From Achromobacter insolitus (GTDB taxonomy: Bacteria > Pseudomonadota > Gammaproteobacteria > Burkholderiales > Burkholderiaceae_B): 64,000 nucleotides of DNA. Positions within the stretch are counted from its first letter, which is position 1. Every line of letters starts with the position of its first letter. Location: the NCBI RefSeq assembly GCF_002209555.1, contig NZ_NJIF01000005.1, positions 1-64,000 on the forward strand. Reading direction: 5' to 3'. Below are positions 44,337 to 53,475 of this stretch, piece by piece. The translations under genes and the position numbers were made by a program. The notes below the pieces were generated by a model that was not told the origin of the DNA, did not search any database, and saw only the letters and a program-made list of their open reading frames with translations.

Positions 44337-44674
44337 AATCACTTTCTCCAGACGGGGAACGGGACGAATCGCGCCAAATGGCGGTCCGGTGAACGACGAA
44401 GTCAGGCGAATGCAGAGAGCATGATCACACGTATGAAAACCGGCAGTGCGTGACAACCGAAGCGGCGTAGGTAATAAGAAATTACCGGCGTGAACGGCAT
44501 CACGCAGCGCTATGTTGGATTTACCGCACAAAGCCTACACATTTTTCTCCGTAAATCAATGGTGAGTTGCAATTACTCGCGCTTGGTATTGCGGCGCAGT
44601 GCCAGCCCATTTATTGTTGTCACTCTCAACGCGGTCGATACATCACCACGCATGTGATATTGCATGGAGTTTCG
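44337..44674. other. Divergent regulatory region (alkylsulfatase / GGDEF), with inverted repeats
   Basis: This is 338 bases between divergent starts and holds no gene. Two inverted repeats stand out: GGTAAT-aagaa-ATTACC at 44470-44486 and GATTTAC (44518-44524) with GTAAATC (44551-44557). A GGAG ribosome site for the GGDEF gene is at about 44666. No regulator gene adjoins, so the repeats are listed only as candidates. Confidence 0.5.
44470..44486. promoter_or_regulatory. Inverted repeat upstream of alkylsulfatase
   Basis: GGTAAT-aagaa-ATTACC is a perfect 6-bp repeat, centred about 140 bases upstream of the alkylsulfatase ATG. The symmetry is that of a LysR- or TetR-type site, but the regulator is not in this neighbourhood. 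Confidence 0.45.
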
Positions 44675-46276
44675 ATGAGCCCTCGGTCTGGCCTCGCAGG
44701 CAGGCGCAAGCATAAGGTTGGACTGCATGCGGTCCTGGTCGCCTTGGCCGTGCTGAGCGTCGCCGTCGGCTTTTCCAACGCCATGTACTCCAGCTACCAG
44801 GTACAAAAGGCGCAGATAATCAAAAACTCGCTGGCCGCCAATCAGGCACGAGCGGAAAAGATCGCCGAGGTTGTCGACGTTTATGTTGCTGCGCTGCATC
44901 GCCAGGCCGGCAATAGCGCGCGCCAACTTCCCGCCCTCCTGCACAATCCGGCGGCGCTGCAGGCCGAATTGCAGCGCCTGGCCGGCCAGATCGACTCGGT
45001 ATACGCCGTGCTGCTTGCAGACACCGCTGGCGGTATCACGGCTGCGACGCCTAGCGGCCAGGCCGCAGGCACTCGCATCGCGCGCCTTGCCGACCTGGGA
45101 TTGACCGCGCCCGCTCCAGGCCATTGGGTCGCCACGCTTGCCGGGTCGAACGCCACCGTGCTCACCACGGTAGAGCCGGTGAACGACACCGCCGGCAAAC
45201 CCTTGGCCTATCTGGCCCTGGTCATCAAACTGGGTGAAGACAGCGGCATGGACCGCGTCATCGGCAACCGCGACGATATCGCCGGCATGTCGGTGTTCCT
45301 TATCGGAAAAGCCGGCCAGGTGCTGTACCGCAAGCATGCGGGTCCGGAAGCGCTAGACCTGGCGAGCATTGAACCCACCCGGCGCGGTGGCTCCGCCCTG
45401 CTCTCGAATGCGGAAGGCAAGGAGATACTGACCGGCTATGCGCCCCTTCCCAAAGGCAATTGGGCGGTGGTGGCGCAGCGCTCTCTGGATCAGGTGCTGT
45501 CGCCGCTGCGGGAATTGCTCGGGGAGGCGTTGCGCTCCGCCATCCCGGCCATCATCCTGACGCTGCTGTTGGTATGCGGGCTGGCCTATGCCATCGCGTC
45601 ACCCTTGTCGCGACTGACGCGCGCCATGCGAGCGGGGAAACCCGCCAATGCGGATCTTGGGCGGATCAACACTTGGTACGTCGAGGCCGATACCTTGCGC
45701 GAGGCCGTCCAGTCGACCTTGGACCAGCATCAGGACGAAGTGGGACGGCTGAACACCCAGGCGCAGACGGATCCCATGACCGGCCTCCTGAACCGCCGGG
45801 CCATGACCGACGTGCTGGGCGCCTACGCCGCTGACGGCGCGCCCGTCGCGATCATCGCCATGGACCTGGATCACTTCAAGCGCATCAACGACACCTTCGG
45901 CCATCTGACCGGCGACAAAGTGCTGATGGCGCTTGCGGAGGTTATCCGTGGCGGCTTGCGCGACCAGGACCGCGCCTTCAGGGTAGGCGGCGAAGAATTC
46001 ATCGCCTTGTTGCCCACCGCCTCCGCCACGCAGGCTTGCGAGGTGGCCGAACGCCTGCGCGCCGCCGTGGCCCAGCGCATCATGCCGGACAGCGTAGGCC
46101 GCGTCACGGTGTCGATCGGCGTCGCCCTGTGGCCGCAGGACGGCGCATCGGCCTCCGACGTGATCCGGCGGGCGGACGAGGCGCTGTATGAATCCAAGCA
46201 GGCGGGACGCGACCGCGTCACGCTGTGGCGCGACATGGCCTCGACTGCGACGGCCCACCCGACCAACCGTAAGTGA
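44675..46276 (+). CDS. Membrane diguanylate cyclase (dCache-like sensor, GGDEF)
   Basis: A 533-aa protein. The N-terminal helix is at about residues 17-40 (VLVALAVLSVAVGFSNA), a periplasmic sensor of about 240 residues (dCache-like, SVYAVLLADTAGGITAATPSG) follows, and a second helix lies at about 285-310 (AIILTLLLVCGLAYAIASPLSRL). The C-terminal GGDEF domain carries DPMTGLLNRRAMTDVL and the active site GGEEF. The I-site RxxD is present (RDQDRAF before RVGGEEF), so product inhibition is expected. A GGAG ribosome site precedes ATG 44675. It probably opens an operon with the DUF4239 protein, 15 bases downstream. Confidence 0.93.
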   Translation: MSPRSGLAGRRKHKVGLHAVLVALAVLSVAVGFSNAMYSSYQVQKAQIIKNSLAANQARAEKIAEVVDVYVAALHRQAGNSARQLPALLHNPAALQAELQRLAGQIDSVYAVLLADTAGGITAATPSGQAAGTRIARLADLGLTAPAPGHWVATLAGSNATVLTTVEPVNDTAGKPLAYLALVIKLGEDSGMDRVIGNRDDIAGMSVFLIGKAGQVLYRKHAGPEALDLASIEPTRRGGSALLSNAEGKEILTGYAPLPKGNWAVVAQRSLDQVLSPLRELLGEALRSAIPAIILTLLLVCGLAYAIASPLSRLTRAMRAGKPANADLGRINTWYVEADTLREAVQSTLDQHQDEVGRLNTQAQTDPMTGLLNRRAMTDVLGAYAADGAPVAIIAMDLDHFKRINDTFGHLTGDKVLMALAEVIRGGLRDQDRAFRVGGEEFIALLPTASATQACEVAERLRAAVAQRIMPDSVGRVTVSIGVALWPQDGASASDVIRRADEALYESKQAGRDRVTLWRDMASTATAHPTNRK

Positions 46277-46291
46277 ACGCATGGTGACCTG

Positions 46292-47074
46292 ATGAACTAT
46301 TCCCTTCTGCTGGCGGGTTTGGCGGTCTTGTTCTTTGCGCTGTTGCTGCTTGCGATAAGAATCGGCAAGCGGCTGGGCCACGGGTCGGACGACAAGAGCG
46401 GCGCCGGCGCGGCCGCCATCGAGGCGTCGGTATTTGCGTTGCTGGGATTGCTGGTGGCCTTCACGTTTTCGGGCGCGGCCCAGCGCATGGCCGAACGGCG
46501 CAACCTGCTGGTTCAGGAGGTCAACTCCATCGGCACGGCCTGGCTGCGTATCGACTTGCTCAATGCCGCCGACCAGCCCAGGCTGCGCGACCAATTCAGG
46601 CGCTATGTAGACGGACGCATCGAGTACTACAGCCATGTTTCCGATCTGGGCCAGCGCGACGCCATCGCGGCCAAGGTGGGCGCGCTGCAGAACGAAATCT
46701 GGGCCACGTCGATGAAAGCGGTCCGCAATACCGAGCCTCCCTTCGCTGCGTCATACGTAAACGCGGTCAATGACATGTTCGACGTGTCGACGGCCCAGAC
46801 CGTGGCGCAGAAGGTCCATCCGCCCCTCGCGACCTACGTCTTCCTGGTCTTTCTCGCCCTGGTGTGCGCCTGCTTGATAGGCTCGAAACTTGCGCTGTCC
46901 CAACGCGACAGCCTCCTGCACCAGCTGGTGTACGCGGTGGTGATGACGGCAGCGATATACATCATCGTGGATTTCGAGTTTCCCCGAATAGGCACCATCC
47001 GGATCGACCAGAGCGACGCGCTTCTGGCCGCCCAGCGCCAAGCCATGATTGACCCGCCTGTCACGGCCAAGTAG
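46292..47074 (+). CDS. DUF4239 membrane protein
   Basis: A 260-aa protein of the DUF4239 family, which is thought to be related to bestrophin-like channels. Hydrophobic helices are at about 1-25 and 45-60, with two more in the C-terminal part (ATYVFLVFLALVCACLIGSKLAL and LVYAVVMTAAIYIIVDF). The signature EVNSIGTAWLR lies at about residues 76-86. It starts 15 bases after the GGDEF stop, so the two are probably co-transcribed. Function is unknown. Confidence 0.88.
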   Translation: MNYSLLLAGLAVLFFALLLLAIRIGKRLGHGSDDKSGAGAAAIEASVFALLGLLVAFTFSGAAQRMAERRNLLVQEVNSIGTAWLRIDLLNAADQPRLRDQFRRYVDGRIEYYSHVSDLGQRDAIAAKVGALQNEIWATSMKAVRNTEPPFAASYVNAVNDMFDVSTAQTVAQKVHPPLATYVFLVFLALVCACLIGSKLALSQRDSLLHQLVYAVVMTAAIYIIVDFEFPRIGTIRIDQSDALLAAQRQAMIDPPVTAK

Positions 47075-47131
47075 ATTCCCTTACGTCGTAAGGCTGGCTG
47101 CAGTTGGACACGCGTTCTTTCCGGAGATGAC

Positions 47132-48103
47132 ATGCCCTTGCCCGTGCGTATGGCAAAACGACGTTCCCACTGGCTGCTTGCGCTGCTGGCCTGCGGCGCA
47201 TCCTCCATGGCCGTGGCGCAACAGGGGCTGCGGCTGAGCCAGGACGACCTGCAAAAGCGCGCCAACGGGGTGCTTGCCATCATGTCGTTCTCCATCGTGC
47301 CGGACATCACCACAAGTTCCCTGAACATCGGTGGTGGCAGCGGATCGGTCTCCGGGTCCACCGAGTTCGCCATGACGCAGCTGGGAGGCGGCGACACGAT
47401 CTCCAAGTCGGTTCCCATATACCTCGAGGGCGTGCTGGCGGCGAGCCGCTACGATCCGACTTTTATCGCCACCCAAGGCGCGGAGACTCGCAGCATCCCC
47501 ACCAAGTGGAACAGCTTTTCAGCCACCGGAGGCATCGGCTGGGACTTCAAGCTGACCGACGAATTGAAGCTGCGCCCCATCTTCAATTTCGCGCTGGGCA
47601 ATGTCACCAGCGACTTGCGCGCCGCCAGCTGGTATGTGGGGCGCCAGACCGGCAAGGACATCAGCTTCCTGGACCGCGGATCGCTCAATGCGTATGGCTT
47701 GGGCGGCTCGCTGATGCTGGACTATGAGCATTACCGCCCCGGCTATGAAGTCGACGTTGAACTGCGCTATTCCGACATGCGCCTGCAAAGTTTCGACAGC
47801 TCGGCGGCCGTAGAAGGCCATGCCACGGCGCAGTCGGCCAATCTGTGGGCGCGCTACCGGGCCCCCACGGGATTCATGATGCTGCAGCGGCCGCTGCGCT
47901 ATGTGCTGGAGCTGACGCACTCGGAGTTCCTGGGCGATCAGCGCGGCATTCTCGGATTCGACCGGCTGACTTCCGTGGGCGCAGGCCTGGAGCTGGATTC
48001 CAGCGCCTACGACGTCATCATTACCCGCACCCGGCTGGTAGGCCGCTATGTGTTCGGGACCAATGTGTCGGGCTTCTCCGTCGGCCTGGCAGTGAGCTTC
48101 TGA
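47132..48103 (+). CDS. Outer-membrane beta-barrel protein (solitary autotransporter-like)
   Basis: A 323-aa protein with a signal peptide (about residues 1-29, ending AVAQQ) and alternating beta-strands to a C-terminal Phe (SVGLAVSF), as in outer-membrane barrels. The composition and length resemble the solitary autotransporter-like barrel family, which lacks a passenger domain. GGAG precedes ATG 47132. It follows the DUF4239 gene by 57 bases on the same strand. The precise family is moderately supported; the barrel assignment is firm. Confidence 0.82.
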   Translation: MPLPVRMAKRRSHWLLALLACGASSMAVAQQGLRLSQDDLQKRANGVLAIMSFSIVPDITTSSLNIGGGSGSVSGSTEFAMTQLGGGDTISKSVPIYLEGVLAASRYDPTFIATQGAETRSIPTKWNSFSATGGIGWDFKLTDELKLRPIFNFALGNVTSDLRAASWYVGRQTGKDISFLDRGSLNAYGLGGSLMLDYEHYRPGYEVDVELRYSDMRLQSFDSSAAVEGHATAQSANLWARYRAPTGFMMLQRPLRYVLELTHSEFLGDQRGILGFDRLTSVGAGLELDSSAYDVIITRTRLVGRYVFGTNVSGFSVGLAVSF

Positions 48104-48248
48104 AGCAGCCCCCCGGCGGAATTGCGCCGCATTTGTTACTCCCCCTCGCGGGTCTGGCGATGCCAGACTGGTTCCTGGCCGCCGAGCAGCCACTGCGCGC
48201 AGTCCCTTGCGCCAGGGCGCCGGCCCGCGATAAGGAGGTACCGAAATC

Positions 48249-49025
48249 ATGACTGCATCCAGCAATCGCACCCGCATGCACACTCCCCCGGTCGTCTCGC
48301 CGCAGGAATGGGAAGCGGCCAGGCAGCAGCTGCTTGTGAAGGAAAAGGCCCACACCCGCGCCCGCGATGCCTTGGCCGCGGAACGCCGGCGCATGCCCTG
48401 GACGACGGTGACCCAGGCATATGCGTTCGAAGGCCCGTCCGGCACGCTTGCCCTGCCCGACTTGTTCGATGGCCGCCGCCAACTGATCGTTTACCGCGCC
48501 TTCTTCGAACCAGGCGTGTACGGCTGGCCGGAACACGCCTGCCGCGGCTGCTCCATGGTGGCCGACCAGGTCGCTCACCTGGCCCACTTGAATGCCCGCG
48601 ACACCACCCTGGTCTTCGTATCGCGCGCCTCGCAGGCTGACATTGCGCGCCTGAAAGCCCGGATGGGGTGGACCATGCCCTGGTACACCTTGACCGACGG
48701 TTTCGACGCCGACTTCGGCGTGGACGAATGGCATGGCACCAACGTGTTCTATCGTGATGGGGACCAGATCTTCCGCACTTACTTCCTGAACAATCGCGGT
48801 GACGAGCAGATGGGCGGCACGTGGAACTATCTGGATATCACGCCGCTGGGCCGGCAGGAAGTCTGGGAGGATTCACCGGCAGGTTATCCGCAGACGCCGA
48901 CCTACAAATGGTGGAACTGGCACGACAGCTACCTGCCGGATGCCCCGCCCGACAAGAAGTGGGTCGAAATATCCGACGCCGGGGAGGCCGCATTCCGGGC
49001 GCAAAGCGCAAGCCTGAAACGCTGA
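48249..49025 (+). CDS. DUF899 thioredoxin-like protein
   Basis: A 258-aa protein of the DUF899 family, which has a thioredoxin-like fold. Recognisable stretches are QEWEAARQQLLVKEKAHTRARDALAAERRRMPW, RQLIVYRAFF, the Cys pair ACRGCSM, and GGTWNYLDITPLGRQE near the end. An excellent AAGGAGGT precedes ATG 48249. No function has been established for the family; a redox or aldehyde-related role is sometimes suggested. It is not linked to an obvious partner. Confidence 0.9.
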   Translation: MTASSNRTRMHTPPVVSPQEWEAARQQLLVKEKAHTRARDALAAERRRMPWTTVTQAYAFEGPSGTLALPDLFDGRRQLIVYRAFFEPGVYGWPEHACRGCSMVADQVAHLAHLNARDTTLVFVSRASQADIARLKARMGWTMPWYTLTDGFDADFGVDEWHGTNVFYRDGDQIFRTYFLNNRGDEQMGGTWNYLDITPLGRQEVWEDSPAGYPQTPTYKWWNWHDSYLPDAPPDKKWVEISDAGEAAFRAQSASLKR

Positions 49026-49050
49026 GCGGGCGGCGGCGGGCCCAGAGCCG

Positions 49051-49066
49051 TATTTATTGGTAAATA
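49051..49066. promoter_or_regulatory. AT-rich inverted repeat before exported protein gene
   Basis: TATTTA-ttgg-TAAATA is a perfect 6-bp repeat inside an AT-rich island (49050-49085) in otherwise GC-rich DNA, about 130 bases before the next ATG. It may be part of a promoter or operator. No T-run completes a terminator. Confidence 0.42.
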
Positions 49067-49184
49067 AAATAACCGATAGATACACACGCTCAAACAACAG
49101 CAATTATCGGGGCCGATGAGCGTGCTAATTTATGCGCCCGCCGGACCCTCGGGCCGCGCCCTCCCACTCTACTTGACGAGAACC

Positions 49185-49751
49185 ATGCACACGAACCTCG
49201 AAAGCGACGCGCTCATCGCCCAGGGAAAAAAGCGGATCACCGGCCTGCTGCTGGCGGCCGGGCTGGCCTTTGCCACGGCAATGCCGGCCCTGGCCGCGCC
49301 GCCGATGAAGGCGCATCAAAGCGCCCCCACGCCCGCACCCGCGGCAGCGCCAGCTGCAGCCGCAGCTTCGGGTTCCGTGCAGAAGACCGACATCCAGAAT
49401 CAGGCCGCCTACGAACGTCTGATGAACAACAGCGGCATCACCCTGCAATGGCTCTGGTCGGCGCAACGCGGCCATCTGACCGCGACGGATGAAAACGATG
49501 TGGTCCGCATCGAAGGCACGCAAGCCAACCACGAGGGCACGCTGAAGATCAAGGGCGACATTGTTTCGATCGCAAGCGACCGCTTCCTCTTCCGCGGCAC
49601 GATCCTGATCCTGGACGCCCCGGACAAGGGCCGGCGCTGCGAGCGCAACGGCGAGTTCGAGTTCCGCGCCACCGGCAAGCGCAAGTACTGGCGCCTGCAG
49701 CAGATGGAAGCCTGCGGCGGCCTGACCGACTACGTGGACGTGTACTACTAA
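49185..49751 (+). CDS. Exported protein of unknown function
   Basis: A 188-aa protein with a signal peptide that begins late (residues about 15-39, ITGLLLAAGLAFATAMPALAA), then a Pro/Ala-rich linker (about 40-65). The mature domain (about 70-188) is beta-rich and has two Cys (RRCERNG, MEACGG). A longer frame upstream to 49116 lacks a signal-like start. No family is recognised. It stands alone between the DUF899 gene and the deaminase. Confidence 0.74.
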   Translation: MHTNLESDALIAQGKKRITGLLLAAGLAFATAMPALAAPPMKAHQSAPTPAPAAAPAAAAASGSVQKTDIQNQAAYERLMNNSGITLQWLWSAQRGHLTATDENDVVRIEGTQANHEGTLKIKGDIVSIASDRFLFRGTILILDAPDKGRRCERNGEFEFRATGKRKYWRLQQMEACGGLTDYVDVYY

Positions 49752-49853
49752 GTCTGCCGCCAAGGAGGCTATGCTTGCGCCATGCACGCCGGCGGCCTTC
49801 TCATGCCGCAGTCCGCCGGTCCCCGCTGCGCGGCATACAGAGAGAGGCTCCGC

Positions 49854-50339
49854 ATGATTACCGAACTGGACAAGAAACACTTGGCGCGATGCGTCGAGCT
49901 GGCGAAACAGGCGCTGCAAGCCGGTGACGAACCTTTCGGCTCCGTCCTCGTCTCGCCGGAGGGCGTAGTCCTGTTCGAAGACCACAACCACGTCTCCAGC
50001 GGCGACCGCACGCGGCATCCGGAATTCGAGATCGCCCGCTGGGCCGCCAATAATGTGCCGCCGGCCCAGCGCGCCGCCTGTACCGTCTATACCTCGGGCG
50101 AACACTGCTCCATGTGCGCGTCGGCGCACGGATGGGTCGGCCTGGGCAGGATCGTCTACGCCAGCTCGTCCGCCCAGTACCGGCAATGGCTGCAGGAATG
50201 GGGAGTTGCCCCCACGTCCAAGGTCCGGCCGCTCGCCATCGCCGAGGTCGTGGACGGCGTTCCCGTCGACGGGCCCGTGCCGGAATTTGCCGAGCAGGTC
50301 AGACAGCTGCACCAGGAAAGGCTGCGGCGCCGGACCTAG
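49854..50339 (+). CDS. Nucleoside/cytidine deaminase-like protein
   Basis: A 161-aa CDA-superfamily deaminase (tRNA-adenosine/guanine-deaminase-like). The proton-shuttle motif is HPEFE (His and Glu for zinc) and the second zinc motif is EHCSMC, where the usual PCxxC has His in place of Pro. GAGAGG precedes ATG 49854; the in-frame start at 49782 is not supported. Substrates could be guanine, cytosine or an unknown nucleoside. It is the first of a same-strand set with the MurA and FAD oxidase genes, but gaps are 111 and 207 bases. Confidence 0.9.
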   Translation: MITELDKKHLARCVELAKQALQAGDEPFGSVLVSPEGVVLFEDHNHVSSGDRTRHPEFEIARWAANNVPPAQRAACTVYTSGEHCSMCASAHGWVGLGRIVYASSSAQYRQWLQEWGVAPTSKVRPLAIAEVVDGVPVDGPVPEFAEQVRQLHQERLRRRT

Positions 50340-50450
50340 CGCGGCAGCGCTGCCTCCCCAACGGCTACCGCCCGCCTCATTCGTCAGTAGCAATCCGCTG
50401 CAGGCAGCGCCGGCGGCTCCCTTCCCCCCATTTTTTGCCCTTCTCGCTCC

Positions 50451-51752
50451 ATGTCCAACCTCATCGTCCACGGCGGCACCCCATTGCGCGGCCGCGTCAT
50501 CCCCTCGGCCAACAAGAACGCGGTCCTGCCTGTGCTGTGCGCCACCCTGCTGACGGATCAGCCGCTGCGGCTGCGCGGCGTGCCCGACATCACCGATGTG
50601 CGCAAGATCCTCGACATCTTCCGCACCCTCGGCAGCGACGTGCGGCTCGACGAGTCCACCCGCACGCTGGACCTGCACCACCGCGACACCGCCTTCGATG
50701 CCGCCACCCACCGGCTGCCCGAGGAGATGCGGTCGTCCATCATGCTGGTGCCGCCTCTGCTGGCACGCTTTGGCGTGGCCCGGCTGGAAGACAACGTCAA
50801 GGGCTGCACGCTGGGCGTGCGCGAGATCGATCCACACGTGGACATCTTCCGTTCCTTCGGCGGCGAGGTAGAGCGCGCCAGCGGATCCCTGCTGGTCCGC
50901 GCCAGCGGCCCGCTCAAGCCGACCCACCATTGGCTGGACTACGCGTCGGTCACCACGACCGAGAACTTTGTGCTGTGTGCGGCGGCCGCCGAAGGGGAAT
51001 CGACCCTGACGAACGCGGCCTCCGAGCCGCACGTCCAGGAGTTCTGCCGCTTTATGGCGATGATGGGCGCGCAGATCGACGGCATCGGGACCTCGCGCCT
51101 GACCGTAAGCGGTGGCACCCGCCTGGGCGGCGGCGAATTCACGTTCGAAGAAGACTTCCACGAGATCACCACTTTTCTCGCGCTGGGCGCGATCACCGGC
51201 GGCGACGTGGTGGTGCGCAACAGCACGCCCGGGAACTTCCCGCTGATCGACCGTACCTTTGCCAAGTTCGGCGTGCAGATCGTGCACGAGAATGGCTGGT
51301 CGCGCGCGCTGCGCTCTGGCCCGCTGAAGGTGCAAACGCCTTTTACCAGCAATGTGCTCACCAAGGTCGAGGCGGCGCCCTGGCCGTACTTCCCGGTGGA
51401 CCTGCTGCCAATTTTCATTGCCTTGGGCGTGTGTGCGCAGGGCAACGCCATGTTCTGGAACAAGGTCTACGATGGCGCGCTGGGATGGACCGGTGAATTG
51501 TCCAAGTTCGGGGCGCACGTATTCTCCTCGGATCCGCACCGGCTGATCACCTTCGGCGGCCGGCCGCTGACGCCCGCCGTGGTCGAAAGCCCCTACATCA
51601 TTCGTGTCGCCATCGCGCTGTTCATGATCGCCAGCAGCATCGACGGCCGTTCGGAAATCCGCAACGCCACGCCGATCCGCCGTGCCCACCCGCGCTTCGT
51701 CGAGAACCTGCGCAGCCTCGGCGTGCAGGTGGAATGGACCAGCGAGGAGTAA
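50451..51752 (+). CDS. MurA-type enolpyruvyl transferase (paralogue)
   Basis: UDP-N-acetylglucosamine 1-carboxyvinyltransferase-like protein, 433 aa. Catalytic residues align with E. coli MurA: K22 and N23 (ANKNAVLP), C119 (KGCTLG, equal to C115), R124 (equal to R120), and D in PYFPVDLLP (equal to D305). The first peptidoglycan-specific step is therefore plausible. The sequence is divergent in loops, and the gene sits far from any cell-wall cluster, next to a deaminase and an FAD oxidase. It is more likely a second paralogue, possibly for a secondary pathway, than the housekeeping copy. That is an inference. Confidence 0.9.
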   Translation: MSNLIVHGGTPLRGRVIPSANKNAVLPVLCATLLTDQPLRLRGVPDITDVRKILDIFRTLGSDVRLDESTRTLDLHHRDTAFDAATHRLPEEMRSSIMLVPPLLARFGVARLEDNVKGCTLGVREIDPHVDIFRSFGGEVERASGSLLVRASGPLKPTHHWLDYASVTTTENFVLCAAAAEGESTLTNAASEPHVQEFCRFMAMMGAQIDGIGTSRLTVSGGTRLGGGEFTFEEDFHEITTFLALGAITGGDVVVRNSTPGNFPLIDRTFAKFGVQIVHENGWSRALRSGPLKVQTPFTSNVLTKVEAAPWPYFPVDLLPIFIALGVCAQGNAMFWNKVYDGALGWTGELSKFGAHVFSSDPHRLITFGGRPLTPAVVESPYIIRVAIALFMIASSIDGRSEIRNATPIRRAHPRFVENLRSLGVQVEWTSEE

Positions 51753-51959
51753 GCTATCCCGATACGCACGCCACGGCGCGCAAAACGGGAGCGGGCCGCC
51801 AGGCTCCCGGCGCGGCGCGCCGTCCTCTCCGGGCCATGGCCTCACACACAGGAGGCGTCCACCATGCCGCGCCCAATTCCCTAGGCGGCCCGGGCCTCAT
51901 TTGCAGGCCCCAGTTTCAGAGATTGTTCACGAAGCACAGCACCTTCAAGGAGGTGTGTG

Positions 51960-53351
51960 ATGAGCAAACTTCCCGCAAACGCCCTGGATGACCTGAAAGC
52001 CTCTGCCCGAGGACAGGTCCTGGGCCCCGAGGACGCCGGCTACGACGACGCCCGGAAAATCTGGAATGCGATGATCGACCGCCGCCCGGCGGTCATCTTC
52101 CGATGCGCCGGCGCCGCCGACGTGCGCCGCGCCGTGGATTTCGCCCGCGACAATGATCTGGTCCTGTCCGTGCGCGGCGGCGGCCACAACATTGCCGGCA
52201 CGGCGGTCTGCGAGGGCGGCATGATGCTGGACCTGTCGCCGATGAAGTCGGTGCGCGTCGATCCCCTCCGGGCGCGCGCCTACGTGGAGCCTGGCGCCAC
52301 GCTCGCGGATTTCGACCACGAGGCCCAGGCTTGCGGCCTGGCGACGCCGCTGGGCGTCAATTCCACCACGGGCGTGGCCGGGCTGACCCTGGGCGGCGGA
52401 TTCGGCTGGCTGACCCGCAGGTTCGGAATGTCCATCGACAACCTCCTCTCGGCCGACGTCGTCACGGCGGATGGCCAACTGCTGCATGCCAGCGAACAGG
52501 ACAACCCGGAGCTGTTTTGGGCCATAAGGGGCGGCGGCGGCAACTTCGGCGTGGTCACCATGTTCGAGTTCCAGTTGCATCCCATCGGCCCGCAGGTCTA
52601 TGGCGGCCTGGTGGTGCTGCCGCTGGAACAGGGCAAGGAAGCGTTGCGGAAGTACCGCGACGCGCTGGCAGCCATGCCGCTGGAGCTGACCGTCTGGGCG
52701 GTGCTGAGGCTCGCGCCCCCGCTGCCCTTCCTGCCGGAAGCGGTGCATGGCAAGCCGATGGTTGCCTTCGCCATGTGCTATTCGGGAGATCCAGCCCAGG
52801 GCCCCGCCGCCGTTGAAGCCGTGCGCGGCTGGGGCACGCCGTATGGCGAACACCTGGGCCCCATGCCGTACGGCGCCTGGCAAAAGGCCTTTGATCCTTT
52901 GCTCACGCCGGGCGCGCGCAATTACTGGAAGTCGCACAATCTGGGCGGCCTGCAGGATGGACTGATCGACGCCATCGTCGAGGCAGTGGAAAACCTGCCG
53001 TCCCAGCAATGCGAAATCTTCCTGGGCTACATCGGCGGGGTAGCCTCGCGGGTACCGGTGTCCGCCACGGCCTATCCACACCGCTCGGCGCAATTCGCCA
53101 TGAATGTGCACGGGCGCTGGGACTTTCCGGAGGAAGACGAACGCTGCATGGCGTGGGCCCGGACGCTGTTCCGGACCACCGAGCCCTATGCGCAGGAAGG
53201 GGTGTACGTGAACTTCCTGACGCAGGACGAACCCGAACGGCTGGGCGCCGCCTACGGGCCAAACTTCGACCGCCTGGTCCAGGCCAAGACCCGCTACGAC
53301 CCGAAGAATCTGTTCCGGCACAACCAGAACATCAGACCCGCAGCGGCGTGA
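51960..53351 (+). CDS. BBE-like FAD-linked oxidase
   Basis: An FAD-dependent oxidase of the PCMH/BBE class, 463 aa. The FAD-binding part has RGGGHNIAGT (His for covalent attachment) and TLGGGFGWLTRRFG. The C-terminal BBE motif is YGPNFDRLVQAKTRYDPKNLFRHNQNI. AAGGAGG lies 6 bases before ATG 51960; an in-frame GTG at 51957 is weaker. The second usual covalent Cys for FAD is not evident. Family members oxidise sugars, alkaloids and other small alcohols. It lies downstream of MurA-like gene. Confidence 0.92.
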   Translation: MSKLPANALDDLKASARGQVLGPEDAGYDDARKIWNAMIDRRPAVIFRCAGAADVRRAVDFARDNDLVLSVRGGGHNIAGTAVCEGGMMLDLSPMKSVRVDPLRARAYVEPGATLADFDHEAQACGLATPLGVNSTTGVAGLTLGGGFGWLTRRFGMSIDNLLSADVVTADGQLLHASEQDNPELFWAIRGGGGNFGVVTMFEFQLHPIGPQVYGGLVVLPLEQGKEALRKYRDALAAMPLELTVWAVLRLAPPLPFLPEAVHGKPMVAFAMCYSGDPAQGPAAVEAVRGWGTPYGEHLGPMPYGAWQKAFDPLLTPGARNYWKSHNLGGLQDGLIDAIVEAVENLPSQQCEIFLGYIGGVASRVPVSATAYPHRSAQFAMNVHGRWDFPEEDERCMAWARTLFRTTEPYAQEGVYVNFLTQDEPERLGAAYGPNFDRLVQAKTRYDPKNLFRHNQNIRPAAA

Positions 53352-53475
53352 TCCGGCCAGCACGCCAGTTCGCCGTCGCTGCTATCCTGATGCCCCGGCC
53401 CGCGCCGGGGCACGGGCCGCGCCATGGCCGAATGCCTGGCGTGCGCGACAACTTCCTTTGGATCGGCGTTCCTGC

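Noticed and set aside
49125..51845. A 906-codon minus-strand frame over the deaminase and MurA-like genes
   Set aside because: It is an antisense shadow of three real genes; composition is skewed to His, Gln, Arg and Gly.
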